A DNA stretch of 64,000 nucleotides from CAVZTX01 sp963778375 (GCA_963778375.1 CAVZTX010000038.1:186001-250000), one strand, 5' to 3'. Counted from the first letter of the stretch, positions 1-10,051 are shown. The notes: generated by a model from the letters alone, not told the origin. Numbers and translations: made by a program.

Positions 1-327
1 AGTGGGCCATACCTGAATGCGGTGTACGAAGATCAGTACCTGACGCGCTATCCGATGGGGGAGAATATCAATTTTGCGCGGCTGCCATACGAACTAGGTA
101 TTCTGCACTATGGTTCGGATACGCCGTACACACGTGGGAAAAACCTGGGCGCGGGTAGTCTTTCATACTTTGGTATGGATGCGACGTATGCCAGCACGGT
201 AGCCATCCTACGACGCATTTTCGAGAATGAGATCCGTTTCGTTTCACAGCAGATCACACGCCCACTTGAGATCGCTGAGAGTTCCATCGATCAGGATAGA
301 GTCGGAGCTCCTCTTGCGGGAGCGTAA
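1..327 (+). CDS. C-terminal part of an unrecognised protein
   Basis: The frame is open from base 1, so the gene starts before the window; the first possible internal start is a GTG at 22, but the codons upstream of it look equally coding. About 108 residues are visible, ending at TAA. They are soluble, without membrane segments, rich in Tyr and Arg, with a Gly-rich stretch (GKNLGAGSLSYFGMD) and an amphipathic helix (STVAILRRIFENE). I do not recognise the family and no cofactor motif is visible. A frameshifted P450 gene converges on it from the other strand 46 bp downstream. Confidence 0.6.
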   Translation, partial: SGPYLNAVYEDQYLTRYPMGENINFARLPYELGILHYGSDTPYTRGKNLGAGSLSYFGMDATYASTVAILRRIFENEIRFVSQQITRPLEIAESSIDQDRVGAPLAGA

Positions 328-373
328 TAGGCTTCCCGACCCCTCAGTGCACTCGTAGATCACCTGACTTCGG

Positions 374-1739
374 CTATCTTCTTGTTACAGTTACATTGAC
401 CTGCCCTTTCGGTTGCAAGGTCAGGTGGCGGACGGGATCAGCCACAATTTGCTGGCCGGGAAGCAGGCGAAATGTGACGCGCTGAGCAAGTGCCGCAAGT
501 AGCAGTGGACCCATCATGAGCGCAAAATGCTTGCCAATGCAGGTTCGCGAACCTGCCCCAAAGGGCAAAAACGCACTTGGGGGAAGCAGTTTCTCGCGTT
601 CGGGAGTGAATCGTTCTGGGTCGAACTTCTGTGGTTCTGGATAATAATCCGGGCGCCGATGCAAAGTGTAGGGAACGATAAAGGCTAATTGACCTTCAGG
701 AATAAGATACCCGCCGATCTCCGCATCCCGTAGCGTGTGTCTAAAAAAGGCAAAGGCAGGTGGGAAGATACGTATGCTTTCCTTAAAAACTTGCAGGCAA
801 AAGGGCAGACTCACCAGGTCGGTATAGGTGGGAGTACGACTCTGGAGGACTCGATCAACTTCCTGCTGGAGCTTTGCGTAAATCTCGGGGTGCTGGCAGA
901 GTAAGTACCAACTCCAGGTCAGTGCGGTAACCATAGTTTCGTGGCCCGCGGCAAATAGGCTTTGGCATTCAGTCATCAATTGCTCATTACTCATCGGGTG
1001 ACCACTTTCGTCACGCGCTTGCAACAGGAGTGAGAGCAGGTCGTTGTGCTCGCCCGGTTTCGCTCTCCGCTCATCAATAAAACGCTGAAAGTAACTGCCT
1101 ATAAGCGCGGCGGCTTTATGCGTGCGTTGGTGAAGCGGGGTAGGCCAGTGATAAGGGATGGGGAGAAAGCGCGAAATGGCTCGTGCGGCATACTCGAGTA
1201 TCATTGTGACCGCCGCTCCTAGTTCGTCGCTTTCGCTCAATTCATCAGCATCAAAGAGAACTTTCCCAGAGAATCCTCATGGAAAGCCTGGCCATCTGCT
1301 GATGGATATCAATGATCGCACCCTCAGCCCAAGTTTGCTGGAGCTGTTCCCCGTAAAACACTACACTTTCAGCGTAGTTGGCGATTGAATGGGGCTGGAA
1401 AGAAGGGTCCATGAGCTTACGCTGGTGGTGGTGGAAATCTCCTTCACTGCTGAAAATGCTATCCCCGACAAGGGGACGAAAAACATTGTGGATTAGATCG
1501 CCTTTATCAAAATCGTCAGCGTGCTCAACCAAAATGCTCTGGATATCCTCTGGCCGATTGAACAGAATAGCAGGAATTCGTCCAAAACGCATACCAATCA
1601 CATCGGCTTGATCTGCCATACGCTGAAGTAAGCTCAGGCGATCTCTGACGAACTCTAGCAAGTTCCCAACTATTGGGTTCCCTTTGATAAAGGGGATAGA
1701 TTTGTACTTTTTTGGTGGGGATACATTAGTAGTTGTCAT
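374..1739 (-). pseudogene. Cytochrome P450, interrupted by one frameshift
   Basis: Heme-thiolate monooxygenase of about 455 residues in two frames. The upstream part (1251-1739) ends in MRILWESSL. Dropping one T near 1255-1262 restores MRILGKVLFDADE and joins the downstream part (374-1240) without loss. That part has the I-helix AGHET oxygen-activation motif, the ExxR motif (ESIR) and the heme loop FGAGSRTCIG with its cysteine ligand. I place the start at ATG 1739 because AGGAGG lies 8 bases before it; the frame is open slightly further upstream. No redox partner gene is adjacent. The substrate cannot be told; the FxxGxRxCxG pattern and length fit soluble bacterial P450s of the CYP102/CYP110-like sort. 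Either a recent pseudogene or a one-base sequence error. Confidence 0.9.
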
Positions 1740-1839
1740 CCTTACCTTCCTCCTAACGTCTGGCGCACTCACTTTGAGAGACGCTTGTCAATGGCAGCTA
1801 ACTCATTTCTACAAGTGGAGGTCTCTCCTCTCGCATTTG

Positions 1840-2745
1840 TTAGCTGCCGGTGCTCCCGGTCGCACCAACTCTGCGGTTTCTCTCCATCCAGAGGTAGAAG
1901 ATAGGGCTGGCTATCAGGAGGAGAAGTATACCTGCGAGAAAGACCCAGGTGAGCGGATTGGCTTGATTGAAGTTGCTCCAGGAGAAGACGATGGCAAGCA
2001 GTATCAGGACCAGGGCGATCATTTGGCTTTGGAAGGCAATGCGCACGGCACTCCAGCGAGCATCGCGTGAGATACAAATCGCACCGACTCCGGCGAGCGC
2101 AAAAAGTGTCCCCATGACTCTTGCCGTCAAAGGTGTGAGCTTCCAGGGCCAGATCCCAATCATGAAAGTGGGTTGCAGGAAGAACAGCAGGCCGATGAGA
2201 ACCGCCCCTGCCCCTGCGAGGCCAATAACCAGACGCACCCATGTTAGTACCAGTAAGTCCCTGGTGTCAGGTGTGCCTGGGTCCGTCTTCCTATTGCGCC
2301 ACCAGACCGCTGGGACAAGGAAGGGCGTAGTGAAGTAGAGGAACACCCAGGTCCAGAAGGCGACACTACCATGATTGAAGCGATCCCAGTGCAGGATAGT
2401 TGAGATCCCCATCAATGTGGCAAAGGTGGTCACAGGGAGGAAGCCAACCGCGACCCAGTGCCAGCGGGTTGAGAGGACGGCCCGAACGAAGAAGTAGGCT
2501 CCTGCCAGGTAAGCTTCTCCCAGCATCATGGACGTCATACGGGGCTGAACATTCCAGGCAAACAACTGTCCCGTATGCTCGGGTAACAGGTAGAGGACAC
2601 CAAACGCGGCCAGTAAAAAGGGGACGATGAGGGCAGAGAGCCACCGAGTTGTTAAAAGGACCCGGTCGTCGCGTAACAGACTCTCTCGTCGTATTTGCAT
2701 GCTTCCAGTCCCAGGCGGCGGGACTGATCCTTCTAAGTGTTCCAT
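1840..2745 (-). CDS. Multi-pass membrane protein of unknown function
   Basis: 301 residues with about eight hydrophobic segments spread over the whole length (for example SALIVPFLLAAFGVLYLL near the N terminus and PLTWVFLAGILLLLIASPIF near the C terminus). It has a short hydrophilic N terminus and a charged C-terminal tail. AGGAGG lies just upstream of the ATG. No transporter or enzyme signature is recognised. It is on the same strand as the P450 gene (100 bp gap) and the PIG-L deacetylase (108 bp gap), so co-transcription is possible but not shown. Confidence 0.75.
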   Translation of the reverse strand: MEHLEGSVPPPGTGSMQIRRESLLRDDRVLLTTRWLSALIVPFLLAAFGVLYLLPEHTGQLFAWNVQPRMTSMMLGEAYLAGAYFFVRAVLSTRWHWVAVGFLPVTTFATLMGISTILHWDRFNHGSVAFWTWVFLYFTTPFLVPAVWWRNRKTDPGTPDTRDLLVLTWVRLVIGLAGAGAVLIGLLFFLQPTFMIGIWPWKLTPLTARVMGTLFALAGVGAICISRDARWSAVRIAFQSQMIALVLILLAIVFSWSNFNQANPLTWVFLAGILLLLIASPIFYLWMERNRRVGATGSTGS

Positions 2746-2853
2746 ATTGATGCCTCCTGATTGCTTTGTTATCCATCCTTTTCGAAAGGCTGCGATTTGA
2801 GGGCCAGGCTTTCGTTCATGAGATTACTCTTTCTTCTGATACTCTTCTCCTGA

Positions 2854-3663
2854 TTATCGTAAGCCCTCGAACAGGTCTTCCTCGACGCGCCTGCCCCCAT
2901 TGACCCGGCTGAAGACGCGATAATAGCTCTGGATTCCCCATAATTTTTTACGTTGTTCATCTGAAAGCTGTTCGAGGGCCAGGTAGGCAGGAGCCTGTGT
3001 TCGATGGCAAGAAATGGCATGAGCAACGGTACGCCAATACTCCCATGTATCAATCCTGGTCGTTACCGACCACTCGGGCCAAGAGACGATGCCGCGTTTG
3101 ACGCCATCGATGTGCATGACCAGGTCGCCAAAGACGGATTGATAGACGGAGAATGTTTGCTCGGTTTCGGCCATGTAGTACAGCTTAGAGACGCTGTGCG
3201 GGGCCAGATCGCGATAGTATAAAGATTGCGGATTGGCGGCCTCAACAATGGCGGCAGTAGTGAATTGGCAAATGGCGATATGATCAGGGTGTCCATAGCC
3301 TCCATATGGTCCAAAGGTGACTACGACGTCCGGCCTGACGTGCCGTAGATGTCCAACGATCTTTGCAATGGCCTCTGCCGGAGGCACCTGGTCCAACTCC
3401 CCATCAATGTAGTCGAGAAAATCGACGTAGCGCATATCGAGTACTTCCGCCGCATTCAGCAGTTCATTCTCACGTATCTTGCCAAGTCCTTCCAAACCAG
3501 GGTACTCTCGCTCATCGCCAAGCCAGCCACGCTCACCGCGTGTAGCCGTGACGAGATACGTTTTGATTCCTTCGGCAGCATATTTCGCAAGTATACCGCC
3601 ATTGCCGAGCGATTCATCATCGGGATGAGCCAGAATGGCCATCAATTTCAAAGCGTCTGCCAT
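2854..3663 (-). CDS. PIG-L family N-acetylglucosaminide deacetylase
   Basis: 269-residue zinc hydrolase of the PIG-L/LmbE superfamily, which removes acetyl groups from GlcNAc-type substrates (MshB and BshB are the thiol-biosynthesis members). The N-terminal AHPDDE motif (residues 12-17) supplies the His-Asp-Asp zinc and base residues, and a downstream HPDH supplies the third ligand. AAGGAG before ATG 3663 fixes the start. Spacing from the DinB-like gene upstream is 11 bp, so the two are probably one transcript. That pairing of a PIG-L deacetylase and a DinB-fold protein fits low-molecular-weight thiol metabolism, but the true substrate is unknown. Confidence 0.9.
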   Translation of the reverse strand: MADALKLMAILAHPDDESLGNGGILAKYAAEGIKTYLVTATRGERGWLGDEREYPGLEGLGKIRENELLNAAEVLDMRYVDFLDYIDGELDQVPPAEAIAKIVGHLRHVRPDVVVTFGPYGGYGHPDHIAICQFTTAAIVEAANPQSLYYRDLAPHSVSKLYYMAETEQTFSVYQSVFGDLVMHIDGVKRGIVSWPEWSVTTRIDTWEYWRTVAHAISCHRTQAPAYLALEQLSDEQRKKLWGIQSYYRVFSRVNGGRRVEEDLFEGLR

Positions 3664-3674
3664 GAGCTTTCTCC

Positions 3675-4160
3675 TTATTGAAGACGATTCAGGATATCCA
3701 GGAAGGCTGCGATTTGAGCGCTGTGCTCGCGTTTATGGCCGTAGTACATATAGACAAGTACGTCATCCAGAGAATAGTCCATGCCATACCATGGTAGTGT
3801 TCCTACCTGGCGGAACTCTTCTGGACGAATACGCTCAGCCAGTGACATTACCTGTGCATATGCATCATTGAACTCGTCAAGAACCTCTTTTGCTGTTTTC
3901 CCTTTGCGTCTCTCTACCTCGGTATCGTTAAACTGACCACCGAGTTCGATAAACTTGTCCAGGTAGGGTGTTGGGTGCCTACCGACAAACCTGGATAGGA
4001 TATCTACCAGGACCTCTTCATAGGAAGCGAGGTGAGCGATGATGTCTTTGACTGACCAGATACCACAGGCTCCTGGTGCTTCCCACGCTGTTTCGGGGAA
4101 GCCTTCGATGGTTTGGAGTACAGTTCTCTGGCCATACTTGAGGATATCGGTTGCGTTCAT
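3675..4160 (-). CDS. DinB-like four-helix-bundle protein
   Basis: 161 residues with the DinB/maleylpyruvate-isomerase/ClbS pattern: a Trp-containing first loop (WSVKDIIAHLASYEE, residues about 35-49) and a C-terminal HKREH. The His of IAHL plus the two His of HKREH match the metal triad of this fold. Members include thiol-dependent S-transferases and toxin-protection proteins. ATG 4160 follows GAAAGGA. It lies 11 bp upstream of the PIG-L gene in one apparent operon. A paired-repeat regulatory element sits at 4307-4350, about 150 bp upstream. Confidence 0.8.
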   Translation of the reverse strand: MNATDILKYGQRTVLQTIEGFPETAWEAPGACGIWSVKDIIAHLASYEEVLVDILSRFVGRHPTPYLDKFIELGGQFNDTEVERRKGKTAKEVLDEFNDAYAQVMSLAERIRPEEFRQVGTLPWYGMDYSLDDVLVYMYYGHKREHSAQIAAFLDILNRLQ

Positions 4161-4306
4161 GGGGTGTTCCTTTCTTTTACAACATAGGAGAAGGGTGTCT
4201 CAAACTCCTTCCATGCTGCCTTTCTTTAGTCACTGGAAGTAGACTGCAAGCATCGGAGTGGTTCCCCGGCTGACTCTTACATTGTAGTTGGAATTGGCAG
4301 GGAAAC

Positions 4307-4350
4307 CATCGTGGTAAATACGGAGAGATTGAAGAGGTCACACGGAGATT
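4307..4350. promoter_or_regulatory. Paired ACGGAGA direct-repeat element, copy 1
   Basis: ATCGTGGTAAAT is followed by ACGGAGA at 4320 and again at 4342, exactly 22 bp apart (two helix turns). The same arrangement, with the same ATCGTGG lead-in, occurs at 8537-8580. It lies between the LuxR-ATPase stop and the DinB-like start, about 150 bp upstream of the latter. A dimeric regulator site is inferred. Confidence 0.5.
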
Positions 4351-4363
4351 GGTGAGAGAATGT

Positions 4364-7300
4364 CTACATAGAGGACGAGATGTCGGACTTGCTCACCAGG
4401 CCTGTTTCGACAGCCCAGACAGCAATCTGAGTGCGGGAGGTACAGCCTAACTTGAACATGATATTGCCGATATGGGTTTCGACAGTTCGTTTGGTGACCA
4501 CGAGGATATCTGCAATGGTCTGATTGGATTGCCCCTGGGCAAGCAAGATGGCAACCTCGCGCTCACGCTCGGTCAGGCCACTTGAGGCTTTTTTAGCAGC
4601 CTGGCGTGGTGAAAGAGTGCGGGAAGGTGGGATGAGCGCGGTGGCAGGTGATAGGAAATGATCTCGTAGGGATGCATCCGGGATGCGAGTAGCCAAGTCT
4701 TCGATGAGTGTTTGGGCGGCTGAAAAGGAGCTTTCGGCTTCTTCATAACGGCGCTGGCTTTGATACAATTTGCCGAGCGAGAGATGAATGTGCCAGAGTA
4801 TTGAACGGAGTTCCTGTGAGGCAGCCTGATCTCGTGCTGCTATGAGCAAGGTTTCGGCCTCTGCCGACCTCTGCAACATAACGAGGGCCTCAGCGCGCAG
4901 TCTTGAGAGGCGAGGAATGCCATGCTGATCGGAAATGTTTGCGGCAGACGTGAATAAGCGGTCAAGGATTTGTAAGGCAAGCGTTGGATTTCCACGAGCG
5001 AGTGCGAGTTCCGCACGTGCGGTCTCCGCAAGGCGCTGCCCCAATGTTTGGACGGGACTGGCGAGGACAGGTATAAGGTTGAGAATGGTTTCGGCGCGTT
5101 CAAGTTCATTTTGCAGGACATACAGGTTGTGGCAAGATAGCCTGTCGCGCAATGGATCCAAAAAGATGAACCGATCTCTTTGGCGATTGCCAGGGCTTGC
5201 TCGAAATGCTGCCGGGAGGTGGGGAAATCGAGCATGTCACGATACAATCCTCCTGCTGCACAGTGAGCAGCAGTGATCCATTGACGATGTTCGATCTCTT
5301 CGGCGAGTTCAAGGCTTTTCCGTGCATACTCCAATGCTCGTCCATACTCGCCGTGTGGACCAAGAACGTCTCCTAGCAATAAAAGAGCATAAGCTTCGGC
5401 TGAGCGCTGGCCAATCTCACGTGCGATCTTCAACGCGAGTTCTCCCCCGATTACGACCTCGTCTAGATTTGTTGAGGCCGAAACCATAGTGTCGGTTTGA
5501 TAGGTCAGGCCACGCAGGGTCATGGTTGCGAGGCTGGAAGTCAGGCCCTGGCGATCGTCCAACTGACGAAACAAGGTTACGGCCTGCTCATAGTAGGTGG
5601 TGCCTTGCACCAGGTCGCCGCCCAGATAACTGGTCATACCCAGCAGGTCCAGGGTCTCGGCGATTCCATGCAAATCATGGAGTTGCTGGAAAATGGCCAG
5701 TGCATCCTGATGGTAGCGTAGCGCCTCGTGTGGTTGTTCCACATTGAGGTGCCAGTTGCCAATACGATTGAGACTGTGTGCGTGGAGAGCAGGATCATCG
5801 AGGGATTGCGACAGGATGAGCGCCTGACGAAACCAGGTTTCTGCTCGGGTGTAGTCACGTTCTACCCACAGGAAACCCAGGTCAATTGCGCTTTGCCATT
5901 CCGCTACGCGCTCACTGGTCAAGCGAGCCGCGTCCAATGCACAGGTGTAATCATGCTGTGCCTGTTCAAACTCACCAAGTGTTTCGTAAGCTTGCCCACG
6001 TGCGCGGTACGACGCGGGTGTAGGAGGAAGGGACAGGTGATCAGCAGCCTCCAGCGCCCAGGTGAAATAGTCGATGGCGGCACGGTGTGAGTATAGCCGT
6101 AATGCCTTCTCTCCGGCGCGCTGGGCGTAGTCCAATGTTTTTTGCCACACTTCGGCCTGATAAAAATGATAGGCAAGGTTTTCCAGGTGTCCATCGAGAG
6201 CAGCAGGAGGAAGGTGCTCCATCGTCTCGGCAATGGCGCGATGCACTCTAATGCGCTCACGTGCCAGCAGTTGTGTATAAATGGCGCGGCGCGTCAATGC
6301 ATGCCGGAATGCGAACTGTTCGGCGGATACTTCGACCACAAGTTGAGCAGAGACTAATTCTTTCATGATCAGGAGGAGTTGCTCCTCATCATAGCCGGTA
6401 AGCTGCTGAAGAAGGGCAAAATCAAAATGTCGCCCGGCGACGGCCGCCAGGATCAACACTTGTTTGGCTGCCTCCCCCAGGGTTTGTGTTCGTTGTTGTA
6501 CCGCATCTTGAAGACTTTGCGGAATGCGTGCAGCATGCAGTGATTTGCGATTCCAGTAGTCCTGGACGTAGAAAATGTCGCCTGCAGCAATCATGGCGCT
6601 GAGCGTTTCTTCGACGAAAAAGGGATTGCCTTCTGTCAGGGTGTAGAGGGTATCCAGAAGCTCTCCATGGAGAAAACGGCGCATGTCGAAGGATGTGTGT
6701 CGCTGATCGAAGATGGCCGACAACATTGTATCGATCTCATCGCGCGAAAGAGGAGTGAGTTGGACCTTCTGAGCCAGACGTTCGCGGTCGAGTTGTGCAA
6801 GCCAGTCTCTCAACTCTGCACGCATTATATCATGGCGGTAAGTGACCAGGAGAAGGATAGGATGAGATACAGAGCGCCGCGCCAAATGATGAAGGAAGTC
6901 CAGGCTGGTGGTATCGCTCCAGTGAACGTCTTCTATAATGAGAAGGATGGGGGATTGCAGCGAGAGGTCTATGAAGAATTTCGTTAACAGGGCGAAGAGA
7001 CGGCGTTTTTCTTGTTCCGGTTCGAGGGGCGGAAGTTGAGGAGCCGGATTAGAGACCCATTCAGGGAGCAAAGGAAAGATGTCACAAGCCAGGGTTTCTA
7101 GAGTGGGAGTAAGCGCGGTTGCCTGGTTAGAAGTCAGCAGAGAGCGTAAAAGGTCAAGAATCGGTGCATATGGATAGGAGAGGTCGGTTGGGAAGCAGTT
7201 GCCCTGGAATAACAAGAAGTCCTGAGCCGAGGCATACATTTTTGCCTCGGTGACAAGACGAGATTTGCCAATGCCCGCTTCACCGGAAATCAGGATGACT

Positions 7301-7509
7301 TGTCCCTTCTGCTCTTTTCCACTTTTCACCCGGTCAATAAGTGTATGTAGAGCTGTGAGATCGGTTGCGCGGCCAATCACTATTGGGCAAACAGCAGGTT
7401 TGTTCAATGCTATCACTTCCAAATCTGCTCTTTGAGGCAAGACCGAGCTTGCAGGAGAGCAGTTCGGGCACTTTGGTCCAATCAGGAATATACTATCAGG
7501 TAGTGCCAC
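4364..7509 (-). pseudogene. ATPase-LuxR transcriptional regulator with one frameshift
   Basis: Large signal-transduction ATPase of about 1,040 residues. The N-terminal AAA/STAND ATPase has Walker A GEAGIGKS (residues 76-83 from the GTG at 7509) and Walker B LLIIEDVHW. The middle is made of TPR-like helical repeats (ALRYHQDALAIFQQL and similar). The C-terminal LuxR HTH reads LTEREREVAILLAQGQSNQT. The frame changes once near 5110-5140: the upstream frame runs on as unrelated sequence, while the other frame carries LQNELERAETILN through to the HTH. The start is uncertain; a GTG at about 7410 is also possible, leaving out an odd CPNC-containing N-terminal stretch. Its effector and target genes are not evident. 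Confidence 0.85.
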
Positions 7510-7581
7510 ATCGCATATAACACTGCTGTAATATTATAACATCTGCGGCAGCGATAGTAGTGGTTTGCATATAAACCCAAC

Positions 7582-8199
7582 TTAATCGGTTGCACTATTG
7601 GAAGGGTGGGTATTTGAACTTCGAGGATCAGGTAAGGCATCTCGAAACTCTTCCTGTTGCTTCCACTCTGGCTCTGGAGGTGTGTAGTCGAGCCGTGGAG
7701 TATACACAGAGTATTTGGTAATCTGCATTTTGTGGATGTAACGTGGACAGTTGGGGAAGATTTGCTCTGCCTGGACACGCACAATGAGCTGTGCGCCTGG
7801 ATACTCGGACAATAACGGGTCGTCATCACGCATTGTTGCAGTGCCATTGATGCGCATGCGGCCAGGATGCTCAAAGTCGATGAAGAGCATACCAACATGA
7901 GGGTTCACGAGGATGTTCCCCAGGCTCTTGAACATGCCGTTGCCGTCATAATCAGGAAAAGCTAATGTCGTTGGATTCAGGACGCGCACAAAGCCAGGCA
8001 TGCCACCCTTATACGAGCAATCGGGACGACCTTGCGCGTCGGCTGTTGCTAAGAAGAACATCGGACTACGTGCAATAAATGCACAATCCCCATCAGTAAA
8101 CGTCTGATGGACGGTCCGTTGTTCAAGCCGGTCAGCGATACGCTGACTATCGAATTGATTCTGTAATTGGCGCGAGCCCCAATGATACATACTGCTCAT
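7582..8199 (-). CDS. Pyridoxamine-phosphate-oxidase-like FMN-binding protein
   Basis: 205 residues with the split-barrel flavin fold: MFFLATADAQGRPDCSYKGG (residues about 47-66) is the FMN-contact strand pair typical of PPOX-related proteins, followed by NPHVGMLFIDFE and RMRINGTATM. Members use FMN, F420 or heme and are rarely true PdxH. No PdxH substrate signature is evident. The C terminus is a short charged tail. It lies on the minus strand 30 bp downstream of the small LuxR HTH gene, so the two may be co-transcribed. Confidence 0.85.
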   Translation of the reverse strand: MSSMYHWGSRQLQNQFDSQRIADRLEQRTVHQTFTDGDCAFIARSPMFFLATADAQGRPDCSYKGGMPGFVRVLNPTTLAFPDYDGNGMFKSLGNILVNPHVGMLFIDFEHPGRMRINGTATMRDDDPLLSEYPGAQLIVRVQAEQIFPNCPRYIHKMQITKYSVYTPRLDYTPPEPEWKQQEEFRDALPDPRSSNTHPSNSATD

Positions 8200-8229
8200 A
8201 GATAGCCTCTTTTCACTCAGATAAAGTGG

Positions 8230-8436
8230 TCAAGTCAAACCCTGGCGAATCACGTAAGCGACGGCGGCTGTACGGCTCGGCACATCTAGTTTGACAAAAA
8301 TGTTACTCAGATGACGGTTGACGGTGCGAGGGCTAATGACAAGTCTCTCGGCTACTTTGCGGTCCGTCTGGCCCTCTGCTACGAGGCGTAGGACTTCTAG
8401 CTCACGGCTAGTAAGGGTGGATTCGGTTTTTTCCAT
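8230..8436 (-). CDS. 68-residue stand-alone LuxR-type HTH protein
   Basis: Nearly the whole protein is a LuxR/GerE DNA-binding domain: LTSRELEVLRLVAEGQTD, then RTVNRHLSNIFVKLDVPSR as turn and recognition helix. ATG 8436 is preferred over the upstream TTG because GGAAGGTGG lies just before it. There is no receiver, ATPase or ligand domain. It is strikingly similar to the C-terminal HTH of the broken ATPase-LuxR gene at 26.7-26.9 kb (shared LEVLRLVAEG and TVNRHLSNIFVKLDVP), so it is either a free DNA-binding protein or the surviving end of a decayed large regulator. The element at 8537-8580 lies about 100 bp upstream. Confidence 0.8.
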   Translation of the reverse strand: MEKTESTLTSRELEVLRLVAEGQTDRKVAERLVISPRTVNRHLSNIFVKLDVPSRTAAVAYVIRQGLT

Positions 8437-8536
8437 AGTTTGCCACCTTCCATAGTTCAATGGCTTTTGTCACAAGGCGGAAAGCTGTTTTATCTCAACT
8501 TCTGTGATCAGTGTAGCCGAAAAGTGGTGGTTTGCT

Positions 8537-8580
8537 ATCGTGGAAAATACGGAGATTATGAGGAAATGACACGGAGATTT
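8537..8580. promoter_or_regulatory. Paired ACGGAGA direct-repeat element, copy 2
   Basis: ATCGTGGAAAAT is followed by ACGGAGATT at 8550 and 8572, again 22 bp apart, matching the copy at 4307-4350 in lead-in, spacing and orientation. It lies upstream of the small LuxR HTH gene and directly abuts a 15-bp inverted repeat. Confidence 0.5.
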
Positions 8581-8623
8581 AAGTGTGAGACTTGCTGCTT
8601 GTAGTGGTAAGTCTCACACTTAA
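8579..8623. repeat. Perfect 15-bp inverted repeat
   Basis: TTAAGTGTGAGACTT at 8579-8593 is exactly complementary to 8609-8623, with a 15-base loop. It follows the stop of the zinc-ribbon gene by about 50 bp and could end that transcript, but there is no T-run on either side, so an operator role is equally possible. Confidence 0.6.
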
Positions 8624-8673
8624 ACGTAAATGGCGAGGCGACGAGAAGTCCTTCCTGCATAATTACAAAACAT

Positions 8674-9999
8674 TTAGGAGACGGGAACGAGTGGCAAGTT
8701 TGCCATCATCTGGCCTTGAAGGTATGCAGTAGTAGCACCTGCTTTCCCAGAAGTGGGATCGTCGTTAAAGGCATGATTTGCAAGGGTCACCATCTCCTGC
8801 ACCTTTGTAGTGTTAGTAGGATTGCTGAGCAAGTTGAGTGCATCTTGCTCGATGGACGTGACCCATCCATTGATATTGCTCATAGCAGTCTCTATGTGTC
8901 CGGCAAACAAGCGGATATTGTCTGTTGAGTCACTCTGGTTTGCCGCGAGGGCGGCGTGTGTTGATGCTGTTTGGATATAAGCATTGGGGCCGAGCAGACC
9001 GAAGCCGTCGCCTGTAGCAGTAATACTCTGACTGGCACATGCTGTTGGAAGCGGCTGAAAGTGTGGTCCTTGTGAGCCATCAATGATATCAATGATACTT
9101 TGAGCCACGCATGGGATAGCATTTTGATTCCGGTTGGCCACGAAACTTTGCAGCAATACAGCTTGAGCATTCAACAATTGTGTCTGGTTGAGTACCCCAA
9201 CCAGCAAGCCAATCTTGTTTGGGGTTATGGGGAAGCTGAAGAGCAGGTGCCTGATGTGGACGAAGGCAAGAGGAGGGAAGGTGCCAGCAAGTACAACTTT
9301 TCCAGTCGGCAACTGGACATTTCCTTGTTCCTGGGTGATTTCCAGTTTGTTGCCAGCGCCAATCAGGTTGGTACCGGGCTGCCCACCCTGCCCATTGCTG
9401 GGAAAATTGAGTGAGAATTGGCCATTCTTTCCAACCAGTGTGCCAAGTGATGTTACCTGCTCGCTCGTCGTATCGTTGATAAGCCAGGCATCATACTGAG
9501 AGCCTGCAGAAGGAGCTTGCAGTCCGCTGATCTGTATTTTGAGCGCGTCGGTATGCCCTATGTTGTTCTGGCTATCGAAAAAGGTGACCTGTCCAGTTCC
9601 ATGCGAAGTGACAACTGCCGGGGTATGATTATTCTTCAAAAGGGTGATGAGTCCTACCGTCCCGCCTGCAACTATCACCAATATTACGATGGCGATGAGA
9701 GCTACGCGCCTAAGATTACCTGATCGCGCTTGAGACTGAGGAGGTGGTGTTTGTAAGGGGGGAGTGTCGCCCTGGCGGGATGTATCGGGTGCCGATGCTG
9801 GACGCTGGCTTTGGGCAGCAGATGGAGGTCGATACATTGACGACGGGCGCGATACATTGACCCCTATGGGGTTTCCATCTGATTGGGTTGCATAACTGAC
9901 GACTGTCTCACCGGCCTGTAGCGGCGTGATTTGCTTGCCGCAATTGCCACAGAAAATCGTATCATCATCAACCACTGCATTACATTGTGGACATTTCAT
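8674..9999 (-). CDS. Zinc-ribbon membrane-anchored protein
   Basis: 441 residues. An N-terminal zinc ribbon (CPQC at 3-6, CGNC at 17-20) is followed by a Ser/Pro/Gln-rich linker, one membrane segment (VALIAIVILVIVAGGTVGLI, near 100-119) and a large outer domain. The first part of that domain (YDAWLINDTTSEQVTSLGTL) resembles the C-terminal domain of RskA-type anti-sigma factors; the rest is unrecognised. Part of the linker (GVNVSRPSSMYRPP) is encoded by a repeat element. It is the last gene of the minus-strand redox block, 52 bp after the cytochrome-like gene, and has a good ATG start. Confidence 0.75.
   Translation of the reverse strand: MKCPQCNAVVDDDTIFCGNCGKQITPLQAGETVVSYATQSDGNPIGVNVSRPSSMYRPPSAAQSQRPASAPDTSRQGDTPPLQTPPPQSQARSGNLRRVALIAIVILVIVAGGTVGLITLLKNNHTPAVVTSHGTGQVTFFDSQNNIGHTDALKIQISGLQAPSAGSQYDAWLINDTTSEQVTSLGTLVGKNGQFSLNFPSNGQGGQPGTNLIGAGNKLEITQEQGNVQLPTGKVVLAGTFPPLAFVHIRHLLFSFPITPNKIGLLVGVLNQTQLLNAQAVLLQSFVANRNQNAIPCVAQSIIDIIDGSQGPHFQPLPTACASQSITATGDGFGLLGPNAYIQTASTHAALAANQSDSTDNIRLFAGHIETAMSNINGWVTSIEQDALNLLSNPTNTTKVQEMVTLANHAFNDDPTSGKAGATTAYLQGQMMANLPLVPVS
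9828..9870. repeat. CCCCTA(C/T)G-type palindromic repeat inside the zinc-ribbon gene
   Basis: Two GATACATTGA cores flank CGACGGGCGC and end in CCCCTATGG. It is read in frame as part of the linker. It belongs to the family GGCCGAT-NN-ATCGGC-GATGGGCGCGAT-NN-ATC-GCGCCCCTACG seen across the window. Confidence 0.65.
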
Positions 10000-10051
10000 A
10001 GTTTTGTTCCTCCAGCCTTATAGTGCTTCCTTAAACCGAAGTATACCATTA

